From contig NZ_LZSQ01000130.1 in the NCBI RefSeq assembly GCF_001665535.1, positions 1 to 60,918 of the forward strand: a DNA stretch of 60,918 nt. The letters are read 5' to 3'. Shown here one piece after another: positions 33,017 to 41,494 of the stretch. Under the pieces are notes generated by a model. The model was not told the DNA's origin. It made no database searches and saw nothing but the letters and a program-made list of their open reading frames with translations. The DNA is from Mycobacterium sp. 852002-51961_SCH5331710. Its GTDB lineage: Bacteria > Actinomycetota > Actinomycetes > Mycobacteriales > Mycobacteriaceae. Positions within the stretch are counted from its first letter, which is position 1; every line of letters begins with the position of its first letter. Position numbers and translations under genes: made by a program.

Positions 33017-36000
33017 GACCTGGCGGCGCCCAGCGACAGGAACGCGCCCAACTCGATCAAGCGGTCCGGGGTGCCGGGTAGATACTCGGTGAGCGCCTCG
33101 GAGCGGACGATCACGCTGAGATACTTGGCGCGGCTGATCGCGACATTGAGCCGATTCCGGTTGAGCAGGAACGATATTCCGCGCGGTACATCGTCGATGG
33201 ACGACGCTGTCATCGACACGAACACCACGGGCGCCTGCCTGCCCTGGAACTTGTCCACGGTGCCGACCGCGACGTCGGGCAGTCCGGCCGCCCCGAAATA
33301 CTCGCGCAGCAGCAGCACCTGAGCGTTGTACGGCGCGACGACGAGCACGTCGCTCTGCGCCAGCGGGCGGGTGCCGGTTTCGTCGGTCCAGGCGCTGCCG
33401 AGCAGCATCCGCGTCGCCGCGACGATCGCCTCGGCCTCCTCGGGGCTGCTCGTGGAATTGCCGTCGTGGGGGATCGGCACCACACGCACGCCGGGATCCT
33501 GGCCCTCGAGGCGCCGGGCCGCGGGGCCGTCCTTCGCCGGACCCAGTTTGCCCTCGTATGCCAGCCGGGAGACCGGCGCGCACACCGCGGGGTGCATCCG
33601 ATAGGACCGGTCGAGGAAGTAACCGAGTTCCCCGGGCAGCGTGCGGTTTTCCTGTACCAGCCAGCCCAAAGCCGATGCGTCGACCGGTTCTGGGTGGTGG
33701 CCCTGGCTGACCTGCGGCAGCTGCTGCGGATCGCCGAGCAGCATGAGGTTGTCGGCGGCCCTGGCCACGGCGATGGTATTAGCCAGGCAGAACTGTCCCG
33801 CCTCCTCGATCACCAGTAGATCGAGGCTGCGGGCCTCGACGCGGGTGTCGTTGGCGAAATCCCATGCGGTGCCGCCGATGACACACCCGGCGTGATCGGC
33901 GATGAATGCTGCGTACTCGTCCTTGTCGATCGCCTGACATCCGACGTCGTCGGGACAGTCCTTCTTGGCGATGCGCGCGGAATCCACCCCGGCCTTGATC
34001 AGGTCGCGAAAGAGGTTCTCCACCACCGCATGCGACTGTGCGACCACGCCGACACGCCACTGGTGGTCGTTGACCAGGCGGGCGATGATGCGGGCCGCGG
34101 TGTACGTCTTGCCGGTTCCCGGCGGGCCGTGCACCGCGAGATACGACGAGTCCAAATCGAGCACCGCGGTGGTGATGTCGGCGGTGTTGTCGCCGGTGTG
34201 CGGCAGCGGTGCGCCACTGCGGGTACGAGGCGGTCGGCACAACAGCACGTCGACGACGGCGGTGGGTGGAAGGTCCGGAAGCGTCGCGGCGATCTCGGTG
34301 GCAGCGGTGTCGATCGACTCGCGTAACTTCTTCGTGCCCACGATGTTTCGTGGCGTCAGCGCGAACGGCGTCTGGGTGAACGTCCCGGCAGGGGTTTCGC
34401 GTTCGCAGATCACCACCCGGGTGGGTACGGTCGGATCGTCGATCTCGATGACGTCGGCATTGCCTGCGGCGCGCCGGTCCGCGTTGTCCGCCATGCCCGC
34501 AGGCGACGGCGGTTCATATAGCGCGAACACCTCTCCGCTGAGGCTCCCGCCCTCCAACGTCCCGGTCAGCGCGAGCCACCGCTGCTTCTTGCGGGCGCGC
34601 GTCGACGGCAGATGCCAGTCCTTGACGACGGTGGTTCGGTCGGTGTCGACCAGGAACACGTCGCTGGTGTCGCCCCATTCGTCGACCGGGCTGTTCAACC
34701 GGTCGAAATGCGCCCACCAGAACGGTTTGTCCTCGCGGCGGTGGTATCCGCGGGCGGCGGCCATCAACGCCACGGCCGTTTGCTCCGGAGTCCGCTCGGC
34801 CACACCGTCTCCGGCGAAACCCATCAACGTGTGGGCGAGCTCGTCGGTGTCCTCGACGGCGACACCCTGCTTGACGGGTTGCGGGCCCAGCGGCGGGATG
34901 CTCGACTCGATCGCGATCTTGATCAGCCAGTCGCGCAGGCGGTGTGTCGAGCGACAATCGTAGCGGTTGTAGTCCTCGATCTTCTTGAGCATGTTCGCGG
35001 CTTCGTCTTTGCGGCCCGCGGCTTGCATCTCGCAGAACCGCGCATACATCGTGATCGACTCCGTCGCGGTGGTGACGTCGCCGTCGCGCAACTCCGAACC
35101 CATGTACAGCGGCTCCAACGACTTCAGGCTGTAGTTCTCTGTGCCCACGCGAATGCTCTTGCGCACCAACGGATACAGGTCGACCAGGACGCCACTGCGC
35201 AGCAGGTCGTCGACCTCGTCTTCGCCGACGCCGTAGCGCCCGGCCAACCGCAGCAGCGCGCTCTTCTCGTACGCCGCGTAGTGGTAGATGTGCATCTTCG
35301 GATACTTCTTGCGGCGCTGGCGTACCAGCTTGAGGAAGTCCGCGAGGGCCTTGCGCTCGCTCGCGCGGTCGTGCGCCCACAGCGGGCGGAACCCGCCGCC
35401 CACCTCGAGCACGCCCCACATGTACTCCAGGCCCCATTCGTGACCGTCCGCCGTCCACAGCGGGTCGCCCTCGAAGTCGAAGAACAGGTCGCCCTTGTCG
35501 GGATCGGGCAGCAGCGTCAACGGTTGGGCGTCGACGACCTGGTACGGCGGCTTTCCGTCGACCCGCGGGGCCAGCTGCAACCGGGCCTGGTCGCGCAGCG
35601 CGGTGAACGTCCGGGTCGACAGCTCGGCCACCGGACCCTCGTGGCCGGCGAGTTCGGCGACCGTGGTGATGCCCGCGTCGAGCAGGCGGGCCCGCTGGCT
35701 CACCCGCATGTTCGCCACCAGCAGGAGATCGTCGTTGGCCCTCACCTGGGCCGCGCACTCGGGACAGCGGAAACACGCGCGCACGCTCTCGTCGGCCCAA
35801 TCGACCGGAGCCCCGGATACGTAGTGGTCGTCGAGCAGGCGCTGCAGGGCCTCGCGCCGCGGGCGATACACGGGAAGCAGTTCGTCGATGCGATACGTCG
35901 CGGTGGCGCCGTCGCCGAGAACGAGCTCGACCTCGTCGGCGACCGGCACGCCCGCGGCGGTGAGCACTTCGGCGTATGCCGCCAACTGCAGCAGCGCCTC

Positions 36001-36438
36001 GACCTTGACCGACCGCGCGAGCTTGGTGTCGCGCAACCGATACCGCTCGCCGTCGGGGCCCTGCTCCAGCATCAGGAAGTCGGCGAAACCGACGAACCGG
36101 CCATCGAACATCGCGGCCTGGTAGATCACCTCGGCGCGGCGGTCGACGGCGCGTCGCGTCTGGTCGGCGGCCGCGGTCAGCCCCTCGACCGTGTACGGCG
36201 GCCTGCCGATGATCGCGACGTCGGCACCGTCGCGGAGCAGCTCGAGATGCCGCTGTTCGTGGTCGTCGCCGAGTTGGGCCGTGCGCGCCAGCAGCTCGTC
36301 CTCGACCGCGACCGCCGGACCCCGGCCGAGTTTCGCGTCGAACGCGCGCAGCAGCGCGTACTCGCAGCGGGCTGCCGCTGCGAGATCGGATGCGCTGTAT
36401 ATGACGCGGGTTTCGGCGCCCTCGGAGGCCACGAACAC
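33013..36438 (-). CDS. RecB-like nuclease (TM0106 family) fused to superfamily 1 helicase (Rv1251c-like)
   Basis: The 1141-residue protein joins two modules. The N-terminal half is a TM0106-type RecB/Cas4-like nuclease: YSASDLAAAARCEYALL with Cys25, then the CFRCPEC cluster near 220, consistent with an Fe-S-bound nuclease, then RNase-H-like YDCRSTHRLRDWL. The C-terminal half is a Dna2/NAM7-like SF1 helicase: Walker A GPPGTGKTYT, LLVIEEAGQF (motif II), LGDPQQLPQV (III), DRSYRMHP (IV), VGTVDKFQGRQAPVV (V) and NRLNVAISRAK (VI). All core motifs look intact. A role in DNA repair or foreign-DNA processing is inferred. GTG 36438 is the start; the stop overlaps the FAD-oxidase ATG. Confidence 0.88.
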   Translation of the reverse strand: MFVASEGAETRVIYSASDLAAAARCEYALLRAFDAKLGRGPAVAVEDELLARTAQLGDDHEQRHLELLRDGADVAIIGRPPYTVEGLTAAADQTRRAVDRRAEVIYQAAMFDGRFVGFADFLMLEQGPDGERYRLRDTKLARSVKVEALLQLAAYAEVLTAAGVPVADEVELVLGDGATATYRIDELLPVYRPRREALQRLLDDHYVSGAPVDWADESVRACFRCPECAAQVRANDDLLLVANMRVSQRARLLDAGITTVAELAGHEGPVAELSTRTFTALRDQARLQLAPRVDGKPPYQVVDAQPLTLLPDPDKGDLFFDFEGDPLWTADGHEWGLEYMWGVLEVGGGFRPLWAHDRASERKALADFLKLVRQRRKKYPKMHIYHYAAYEKSALLRLAGRYGVGEDEVDDLLRSGVLVDLYPLVRKSIRVGTENYSLKSLEPLYMGSELRDGDVTTATESITMYARFCEMQAAGRKDEAANMLKKIEDYNRYDCRSTHRLRDWLIKIAIESSIPPLGPQPVKQGVAVEDTDELAHTLMGFAGDGVAERTPEQTAVALMAAARGYHRREDKPFWWAHFDRLNSPVDEWGDTSDVFLVDTDRTTVVKDWHLPSTRARKKQRWLALTGTLEGGSLSGEVFALYEPPSPAGMADNADRRAAGNADVIEIDDPTVPTRVVICERETPAGTFTQTPFALTPRNIVGTKKLRESIDTAATEIAATLPDLPPTAVVDVLLCRPPRTRSGAPLPHTGDNTADITTAVLDLDSSYLAVHGPPGTGKTYTAARIIARLVNDHQWRVGVVAQSHAVVENLFRDLIKAGVDSARIAKKDCPDDVGCQAIDKDEYAAFIADHAGCVIGGTAWDFANDTRVEARSLDLLVIEEAGQFCLANTIAVARAADNLMLLGDPQQLPQVSQGHHPEPVDASALGWLVQENRTLPGELGYFLDRSYRMHPAVCAPVSRLAYEGKLGPAKDGPAARRLEGQDPGVRVVPIPHDGNSTSSPEEAEAIVAATRMLLGSAWTDETGTRPLAQSDVLVVAPYNAQVLLLREYFGAAGLPDVAVGTVDKFQGRQAPVVFVSMTASSIDDVPRGISFLLNRNRLNVAISRAKYLSVIVRSEALTEYLPGTPDRLIELGAFLSLGAARS

Positions 36439-36475
36439 GCTGCCACTGTATGTGACCCGGGCGACATCTCAACGC

Positions 36476-36544
36476 CCCCGCGAACGTGGGTCCGACACGC
36501 GTCCGAGCCCGCCAAAGCGTGCGGGTAACCCACCTTCGCGCGGG
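36476..36544 (-). terminator. Imperfect hairpin downstream of lprE
   Basis: GTGGGT (36486-36491) and ACCCAC (36528-36533) pair, extended with gaps by GCGAA/TTCGC and CCC/GGG. It stands in the 113-bp gap between the lprE stop and the helicase start, both minus strand. It probably separates the two transcripts. There is no U-tract. Confidence 0.4.
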
Positions 36545-36551
36545 AATCCGG

Positions 36552-37127
36552 TCAGCCAGTGTTACCGATCAGCTCGACGCCGTTTCCGTTCCAGCGGAAC
36601 CTGACGACGCTGTCGAGACCCGGCATGCCGTTCGAGTAGCGCAGCGCGACGGTGTCACCGGAGCTTTGAAGGGTGTCCACCCCGTTGAAGCCGTAGGTGT
36701 CGGGCGCCCCGGTGGGGATGAACTTGCCGAGGTGGAACATCACCGCCCGGGTGTTGGGGTTGCTGGCGTTGGTGTTGGCCTTGACGATGACGACCGACAG
36801 CTGCGCGCATTCGTTGTAGTTGCCCGCGATCGGCTCCGGGTTCCAGCCCTGGTTGCTGCGCGGATCGTGGGGCAGCTCGGCGACCGCCCGGGTGATCTCC
36901 GGTGCGGCGAGGTTGACCGCGCACGGGTCGTCAGCCGCCGGGGCGGCGGGTGCCGCGGCGGGACCTGGCGCCGGCGGCGCGGCGGCCGGGGGAGGTGCGG
37001 CGGGAGGCAGGGCGTCGGGCGTCTTGGAGACGGTGGAGTCGCTCGCCCCGCATCCGGCGAGGACCGCAACCGTCGCCGAGAATGCCGCCATCGATGCGAT
37101 GAAGCCGTTGATCCGAACCGTGCACAT
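36552..37127 (-). CDS. lprE: Lipoprotein LprE
   Basis: The 191-residue precursor has a signal peptide with lipobox LAGC (Cys26), a Pro/Ala spacer of about 40 residues, and a LppP/LprE-family domain with Cys residues (DDPCAVNLA, NYNECAQLS) that may form a disulfide. The domain ends VVRFRWNGNGVELIGNTG. It is exported and anchored to the outer face of the membrane. ATG 37127 is chosen; GTG 37130 and GTG 37139 are alternatives close to an AAGGG site. It diverges from deaD, as in M. tuberculosis. Biochemical function is not known. Confidence 0.87.
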   Translation of the reverse strand: MCTVRINGFIASMAAFSATVAVLAGCGASDSTVSKTPDALPPAAPPPAAAPPAPGPAAAPAAPAADDPCAVNLAAPEITRAVAELPHDPRSNQGWNPEPIAGNYNECAQLSVVIVKANTNASNPNTRAVMFHLGKFIPTGAPDTYGFNGVDTLQSSGDTVALRYSNGMPGLDSVVRFRWNGNGVELIGNTG

Positions 37128-37206
37128 CACCTGAGCCACCCTTGCAAATCGCGTCGACCTGGTCGCGCCGACACACCGCGTGGCGAATTCGGGTGGTTGC
37201 TGGCAC

Positions 37207-37212
37207 TAGACT
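37207..37212 (+). promoter_or_regulatory. -10 hexamer of a probable leaderless deaD transcript
   Basis: TAGACT fits the mycobacterial TANNNT consensus and lies eight bases before the deaD ATG. No purine-rich ribosome site is present. Transcription would begin at or within one or two bases of the ATG, giving a leaderless mRNA. Confidence 0.5.
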
Positions 37213-37220
37213 CGATCCCG

Positions 37221-38906
37221 ATGACCTCCGCCGAGTCGGATGCGAGCCAGGACGGCTCGACCGGCGACCTGTCCTTCAACGACCTGCAGATACACCCGTC
37301 GGTGCTGCGGGCAGTCTCCGACGTCGGCTACGAGACCCCGTCCGCGATCCAGGCGGCCACGATTCCGGCGATGATGGCGGGTTCCGATGTGGTGGGTCTC
37401 GCCCAGACCGGCACCGGTAAGACCGCCGCGTTCGCGATTCCGATCCTGTCGAAGATCGACACCGGCAGCCGTGCGACCCAGGCGCTCGTCCTGGCCCCGA
37501 CGCGCGAGCTGGCGCTGCAGGTGGCCGAGGCCTTCGGCCGCTACGGCGCACACCTGCCCGAGGTCAACGTGCTGCCCATCTACGGCGGATCGTCCTACGG
37601 CCCGCAACTGGCGGGGCTCAAGCGCGGCGCCCAGGTGGTGGTCGGCACGCCGGGCCGCGTGATCGACCACCTCGAGAAGGGCCGCCTGGACCTGTCGCGC
37701 CTCGACTACCTGGTGCTCGATGAAGCCGACGAGATGCTGCAGATGGGTTTCGCCGAGGACGTCGAGCGCATCCTGGCCGAGACCCCCGAGTTCAAACAGG
37801 TCGCGCTGTTCTCGGCGACCATGCCGCCCGCGATCCGCAAGATCACCAAGAAATACCTGCACGACCCGGTCGAGGTCACGGTCAAGGCCAAAACCGCGAC
37901 CGCCGAGAACATTTCGCAGCGCTACATCCAGGTGTCGGGCCACCGTAAGATGGACGCGCTGACGCGGGTGCTCGAGGTCGAAGAGGGCGACGCGATGATC
38001 GTGTTCGTCCGCACCAAGCAGGCCACCGAAGAGGTCGCCGAACGGCTCAAGGCCAGGGGCTTCGCCGCGGCGGCGATCAACGGCGACATTCCGCAGGCCC
38101 AGCGCGAGCGCACCATCGCGGCATTCAAGGACGGCAGGATCGACGTCCTGATCGCGACCGACGTCGCCGCGCGCGGCCTCGACGTCGAGCGCATCTCCCA
38201 CGTCCTCAACTACGACATCCCGCACGACACCGAGTCCTATGTGCACCGCATCGGGCGCACGGGCCGTGCCGGCCGATCCGGCAAAGCGCTGCTTTTCGTC
38301 ACCCCACGCGAGCGGCACCTGCTCAAGGCCATCGAGAAGGCCACCCGCTCTAAGCTCATCGAATCCGAACTGCCCACCGTCGAGGACGTCAACGCCCAGC
38401 GCGTGGCCAAGTTCCGCGACTCGATCACCGAAGCGCTCAACGCTCCCGGCGCCGACGTCTTCCGCAACATCATCGAGGACTACGAACGCGAGCACGACGT
38501 GCCGATCGCCGACATCGCGGCGGCATTGGCCGCGCAGGCGCAGGGCGGTGACGAGTTCTTCATGGTCGAACCGCCTCCGGAGAAGCGCCGCGAACGCGAG
38601 GACCGTCCCCGCCGCGACAAGCCCGACCGCAAACCGCGCGAAGGTCTGGTCACCTACCGAATCTCGGTGGGCAAGCGGCACAAGGTCGGGCCCGGCCACA
38701 TCGTCGGCGCCATCGCCAACGAGGGCGGGCTGCACCGCAGCGACTTCGGCCACATCACCATCCGCCCGGATTTCTCGTTGGTGGAGCTGCCCGCCGATCT
38801 GCCCAAGAAGACGCTCAAAGCGCTTGAGAACACCCGTATCTCGGGGGTGAAGATCAACCTGCAGCCCGACCGACGGCCGGACAAGGGCCGGCACAAGCAG
38901 AGATGA
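37221..38906 (+). CDS. deaD: DEAD-box RNA helicase DeaD/CsdA
   Basis: The 561-residue ATP-dependent RNA helicase acts on structured RNA, in ribosome assembly and mRNA decay. It has the Q motif (ETPSAIQ), Walker A AQTGTGKTAA, VLDEADEML, SAT, and the C-terminal ARGLD and HRIGRTGRAG motifs. After about 440 comes an Arg/Glu-rich linker and a DbpA-like RNA-binding domain (VTYRISVGKRHKVGPGHIVG). The ATG has a -10 hexamer eight bases before it and no ribosome site. The stop overlaps the ATG of the acyltransferase gene (ATGA). Confidence 0.95.
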   Translation: MTSAESDASQDGSTGDLSFNDLQIHPSVLRAVSDVGYETPSAIQAATIPAMMAGSDVVGLAQTGTGKTAAFAIPILSKIDTGSRATQALVLAPTRELALQVAEAFGRYGAHLPEVNVLPIYGGSSYGPQLAGLKRGAQVVVGTPGRVIDHLEKGRLDLSRLDYLVLDEADEMLQMGFAEDVERILAETPEFKQVALFSATMPPAIRKITKKYLHDPVEVTVKAKTATAENISQRYIQVSGHRKMDALTRVLEVEEGDAMIVFVRTKQATEEVAERLKARGFAAAAINGDIPQAQRERTIAAFKDGRIDVLIATDVAARGLDVERISHVLNYDIPHDTESYVHRIGRTGRAGRSGKALLFVTPRERHLLKAIEKATRSKLIESELPTVEDVNAQRVAKFRDSITEALNAPGADVFRNIIEDYEREHDVPIADIAAALAAQAQGGDEFFMVEPPPEKRREREDRPRRDKPDRKPREGLVTYRISVGKRHKVGPGHIVGAIANEGGLHRSDFGHITIRPDFSLVELPADLPKKTLKALENTRISGVKINLQPDRRPDKGRHKQR

Positions 38907-40045
38907 CGTTGTCGCGGGGGCTGGACGCGCAGGGCGGTCTGGAATCCGTCAGCAGGGCCGAGCGTGTCGCCTCGCTCACCGGTATCCGCGCCGTCGCGGC
39001 GTTGTTGGTGATGCTGACCCACGCCGCGTATACGACGGGCAAGTACCCGCAGGGCTACGTCGGTCTGGTGTACTCCCGTGCCGAGATCGGCGTACCGATA
39101 TTTTTCGTGCTCAGCGGTTTTCTGTTGTTCGCGCCGTGGGTGAAAGCGGCCGCGGCGCAACGGCCCGCCCCGTCCGTGCGTCGGTACGCGTGGCACCGCG
39201 TTCGCCGCATCATGCCCGCTTACGTCGTGACCGTGCTGGTGGCCTACCTCGTCTACCACTTCCGTACCGCCGGCCCGAACCCCGGGCACACCTGGGAGGG
39301 GTTGTTCCGCAACCTCACCCTGACGCAGATCTACACCGACCACTACCTGTATTCGTTTCTGCACCAGGGGCTTACACAGATGTGGAGCCTCGCGGTCGAG
39401 GTCGCGTTCTACGTGTTGCTCCCGCTGCTCGCATGGTTGCTGCTGGTGGTTCTCTGCCGGCGTCGGTGGCGGCCCGGCCTGCTGATCGGCGGACTGACCG
39501 CACTGGCCCTCGTCACCCCGGCCTGGCTGATCCTGGTGCACACCACCGACTTTCTGCCCGACGGCGCGCGGCTGTGGCTGCCGTCGTACCTCGCGTGGTT
39601 CATCGGCGGCATGCTGCTGGCCGCGTTGCAACCCCTGGGGGTGCGGGCCTACGGTCTGGCGTGCATCCCCGTCGCGGTTGCGTGCTATTTCATCGCGTCC
39701 ACCCCGATCGCCGGCGAGCCGACCACGTCACCCAACGAGTTGCGCGAAGCCGTGGTGAAGGCGTTCTTCTACGCGGTGATCGCCACGCTGGCGGTCGCGC
39801 CGCTGGCGCTCGGCGACCGAGGCATCTACGCACGGCTGTTGTCGAGTCGGCCGATGGTGTTCCTCGGGGAGATCTCCTACGAGATCTTCCTGATCCACCT
39901 GATCACGATGGAGGTCGCGATGGTGGAGATCCTGCACTACCCGATCTACACCGGGTCGATCGTGATGCTCTTTCTCGTCACCTTCGTGATGACCGTGCCG
40001 CTGGCGTGGCTGTTGCACCGGTTCACCCGGGTGCGGCCCACCTAG
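38903..40045 (+). CDS. Membrane acyltransferase, family 3 (Rv1254-like)
   Basis: The 380-residue protein has about ten membrane spans and the acyltransferase-3 signatures: SLTGIRAVAALLVMLTHAAY with the catalytic His, FFVLSGFLLFAPWV, and YAWHRVRRIMPAYVV. Such enzymes transfer acyl groups to sugars, lipids or peptidoglycan at the membrane. The acceptor is unknown. ATG 38903 overlaps the deaD stop, so the two genes are translationally coupled. A nested hairpin follows the stop codon. Confidence 0.9.
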   Translation: MTLSRGLDAQGGLESVSRAERVASLTGIRAVAALLVMLTHAAYTTGKYPQGYVGLVYSRAEIGVPIFFVLSGFLLFAPWVKAAAAQRPAPSVRRYAWHRVRRIMPAYVVTVLVAYLVYHFRTAGPNPGHTWEGLFRNLTLTQIYTDHYLYSFLHQGLTQMWSLAVEVAFYVLLPLLAWLLLVVLCRRRWRPGLLIGGLTALALVTPAWLILVHTTDFLPDGARLWLPSYLAWFIGGMLLAALQPLGVRAYGLACIPVAVACYFIASTPIAGEPTTSPNELREAVVKAFFYAVIATLAVAPLALGDRGIYARLLSSRPMVFLGEISYEIFLIHLITMEVAMVEILHYPIYTGSIVMLFLVTFVMTVPLAWLLHRFTRVRPT

Positions 40046-40049
40046 TAAG

Positions 40050-40092
40050 GGGTCGATCGCACGCACCCGGTGCGGGCAATCAACCCGTCAAG
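40050..40092. terminator. Nested hairpin after the acyltransferase gene
   Basis: GGGTCGATCGC (40050-40060) pairs with GCAATCAACCC (40076-40086) at 9 of 11 positions, around an inner GCAC/GTGC stem. It begins five bases after the stop codon. ATCAACCCGTCAAG (40079-40092) is identical to bases 23394-23407 in the kgd terminator, so both belong to one repeated element. Confidence 0.5.
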
Positions 40093-40115
40093 GGCCGACG
40101 CCTCCCGCCAAATCG

Positions 40116-40134
40116 TTAGGGTAGCCTAACCAGA
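40116..40134 (+). promoter_or_regulatory. IdeR iron box upstream of the SIP-family gene
   Basis: TTAGGGTAGCCTAACCAGA matches the 19-bp IdeR/DtxR consensus TTAGGTTAGSCTAACCTAA at 16 positions, with a near-perfect palindromic core. It ends 22 bases before the start codon, over the expected promoter. IdeR with Fe2+ should repress the gene when iron is plentiful. Confidence 0.9.
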
Positions 40135-40156
40135 ACGGCGACACGGAGGGCTGGTT

Positions 40157-40873
40157 ATGTCGGACAAGAAGCCAACGCGCGGTTTCCAGGGTGCGGTGCT
40201 CAAGCTGCTGCGGGCAGGCGACTATCGGCTGACCGTATCCGGAAAACGCGAGGTCAGCCCGCATTACGTTCGGCTGAGCTTCGATGCGGGCGGCATGCTC
40301 GCCGACCGGCCCCTGCACCCGACGATGTGGATCCGGATGTGGTTCGCCGACGGCGACAAGCTGCATCAGCGCGGCTACACGCTGGTCGACCCGAACCCTG
40401 CGGCCGACACCGTCGACATCGAGTTCGCGTTGCACGACGGCATCGCCTCGCACTGGGCGGAGAACGCGCAACCGGGCGACACGATCGAGGTGACGGTGCT
40501 CGGCAGCAACTTCACGCTGCCCGAACCCTCGCCGGCCGGATACGTCATCGTCGGTGACACCGCATCGCTGCCCGCCATCAACTCGCTGCTGACCGCGATC
40601 GGCGACACCCCCGCGCGGGTGTTCCTCGAGGCGGCGCATGACGACGACCGGCAGCTTCCGGTCGCCCGTAGCAAGGACGTCATGTGGGTGGACCGCAAGA
40701 ACGCCGGCGAGGCGCTCGTCGAAGCCGTCGCCGCGGCGGCGTTCGACGCGCCCGATCACTTCGGGTGGGTCGCCTGCGACAACCGCACCACCCGCGCGGT
40801 GGCCAAGGTCTTCCGCGAGGACTACAAGATCTCCAAGAAGTCGATCAAGGCCCAGGCGTACTGGGTCGCCTGA
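40157..40873 (+). CDS. Siderophore-interacting protein (ViuB/SIP ferric reductase type)
   Basis: The 238-residue flavoprotein belongs to the FAD-binding-9/SIP family, which reduces ferric siderophores in the cytosol to release iron. The FAD-binding motif is in QRGYTLVDPN (R-x-Y-T type), the middle has GDTIEVTVLGSNFTLPEP, and the NAD(P)-side domain starts with VIVGDTASLPAINSLL and ends with the helical KAQAYW tail typical of SIP. ATG 40157 has GGAGGG about 10 bases upstream. An IdeR box lies just upstream. It is an addition relative to the M. tuberculosis order and is monocistronic. Confidence 0.9.
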   Translation: MSDKKPTRGFQGAVLKLLRAGDYRLTVSGKREVSPHYVRLSFDAGGMLADRPLHPTMWIRMWFADGDKLHQRGYTLVDPNPAADTVDIEFALHDGIASHWAENAQPGDTIEVTVLGSNFTLPEPSPAGYVIVGDTASLPAINSLLTAIGDTPARVFLEAAHDDDRQLPVARSKDVMWVDRKNAGEALVEAVAAAAFDAPDHFGWVACDNRTTRAVAKVFREDYKISKKSIKAQAYWVA

Positions 40874-40909
40874 CGGCTCGGGGCGCTACCGGCTGACCTG
40901 ACGGCCCGG

Positions 40910-41494
40910 CTAGATCGTCCGCTCCCGTTCGCCCGGCAGGACGATCGGTACGACGAACTCCTCGAGCATCGACCGCTCGTCGGCCTCGTCGTGGCCGGGG
41001 AACAACATCAGCGACGTCATCACGCGCACCAGCCACCGCGCGCGATGCGCGACCAACTCCCGGTCGTCGGGCCCCAGCGAGATGACGAACGCCTCGGTCA
41101 ACGCCTTGATCACCTCGGACTCCTCGGCCATCTCCGCGCCGATCGGTCGCTGGGTGGTGGCGAACCACGACGCCAGGGCCGGGCTTTCGCGGACGTTGCG
41201 CAACGAGGCGATCATGCCCTCGATCAGGCGCTCGCGTGGATCGGTCAGCGCATTGATCTGTTCGGTCATCTCGCTGTAGAGCCGGTAGCTCTCACGGTGC
41301 ACATACGCGGTGTAGAGCGCCTCGCGGTTTTCGAAGTAGCGGTACAGCGTGGCGCGTGAACACCCTGCCGCCGAAGCGATTTCGTTCATCCCGACGGTGG
41401 CGGCCTCTTTCTGGGTGAACAGTTCGCCCGCCGCGTCGAGGATGCGATCGGCGGCCACCTCGGTGCGCCGCGCCGCCAGCCAGTCGCCGGCCAT
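40910..41494 (-). CDS. TetR-family repressor (Rv1255c-like) next to cyp130
   Basis: The 194-residue protein has the TetR helix-turn-helix near the N-terminus (VGMNEIASAAGCSRATLYRYFENREALY), preceded by the helix RRTEVAADRILDAAGELF, and a variable all-helical ligand domain. ATG 41494 shares one base with the cyp130 stop (TGATG on the minus strand), so regulator and P450 are one unit. It probably senses a P450 substrate or product and controls the pair. No palindromic operator was found with confidence before cyp130. Confidence 0.9.
   Translation of the reverse strand: MAGDWLAARRTEVAADRILDAAGELFTQKEAATVGMNEIASAAGCSRATLYRYFENREALYTAYVHRESYRLYSEMTEQINALTDPRERLIEGMIASLRNVRESPALASWFATTQRPIGAEMAEESEVIKALTEAFVISLGPDDRELVAHRARWLVRVMTSLMLFPGHDEADERSMLEEFVVPIVLPGERERTI

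Noticed and set aside
33013..36438. Complete defence island around the nuclease-helicase
   Set aside because: No toxin, methyltransferase, reverse transcriptase or Cas gene is adjacent, and the gene is conserved in mycobacteria, so only the fusion itself is reported.
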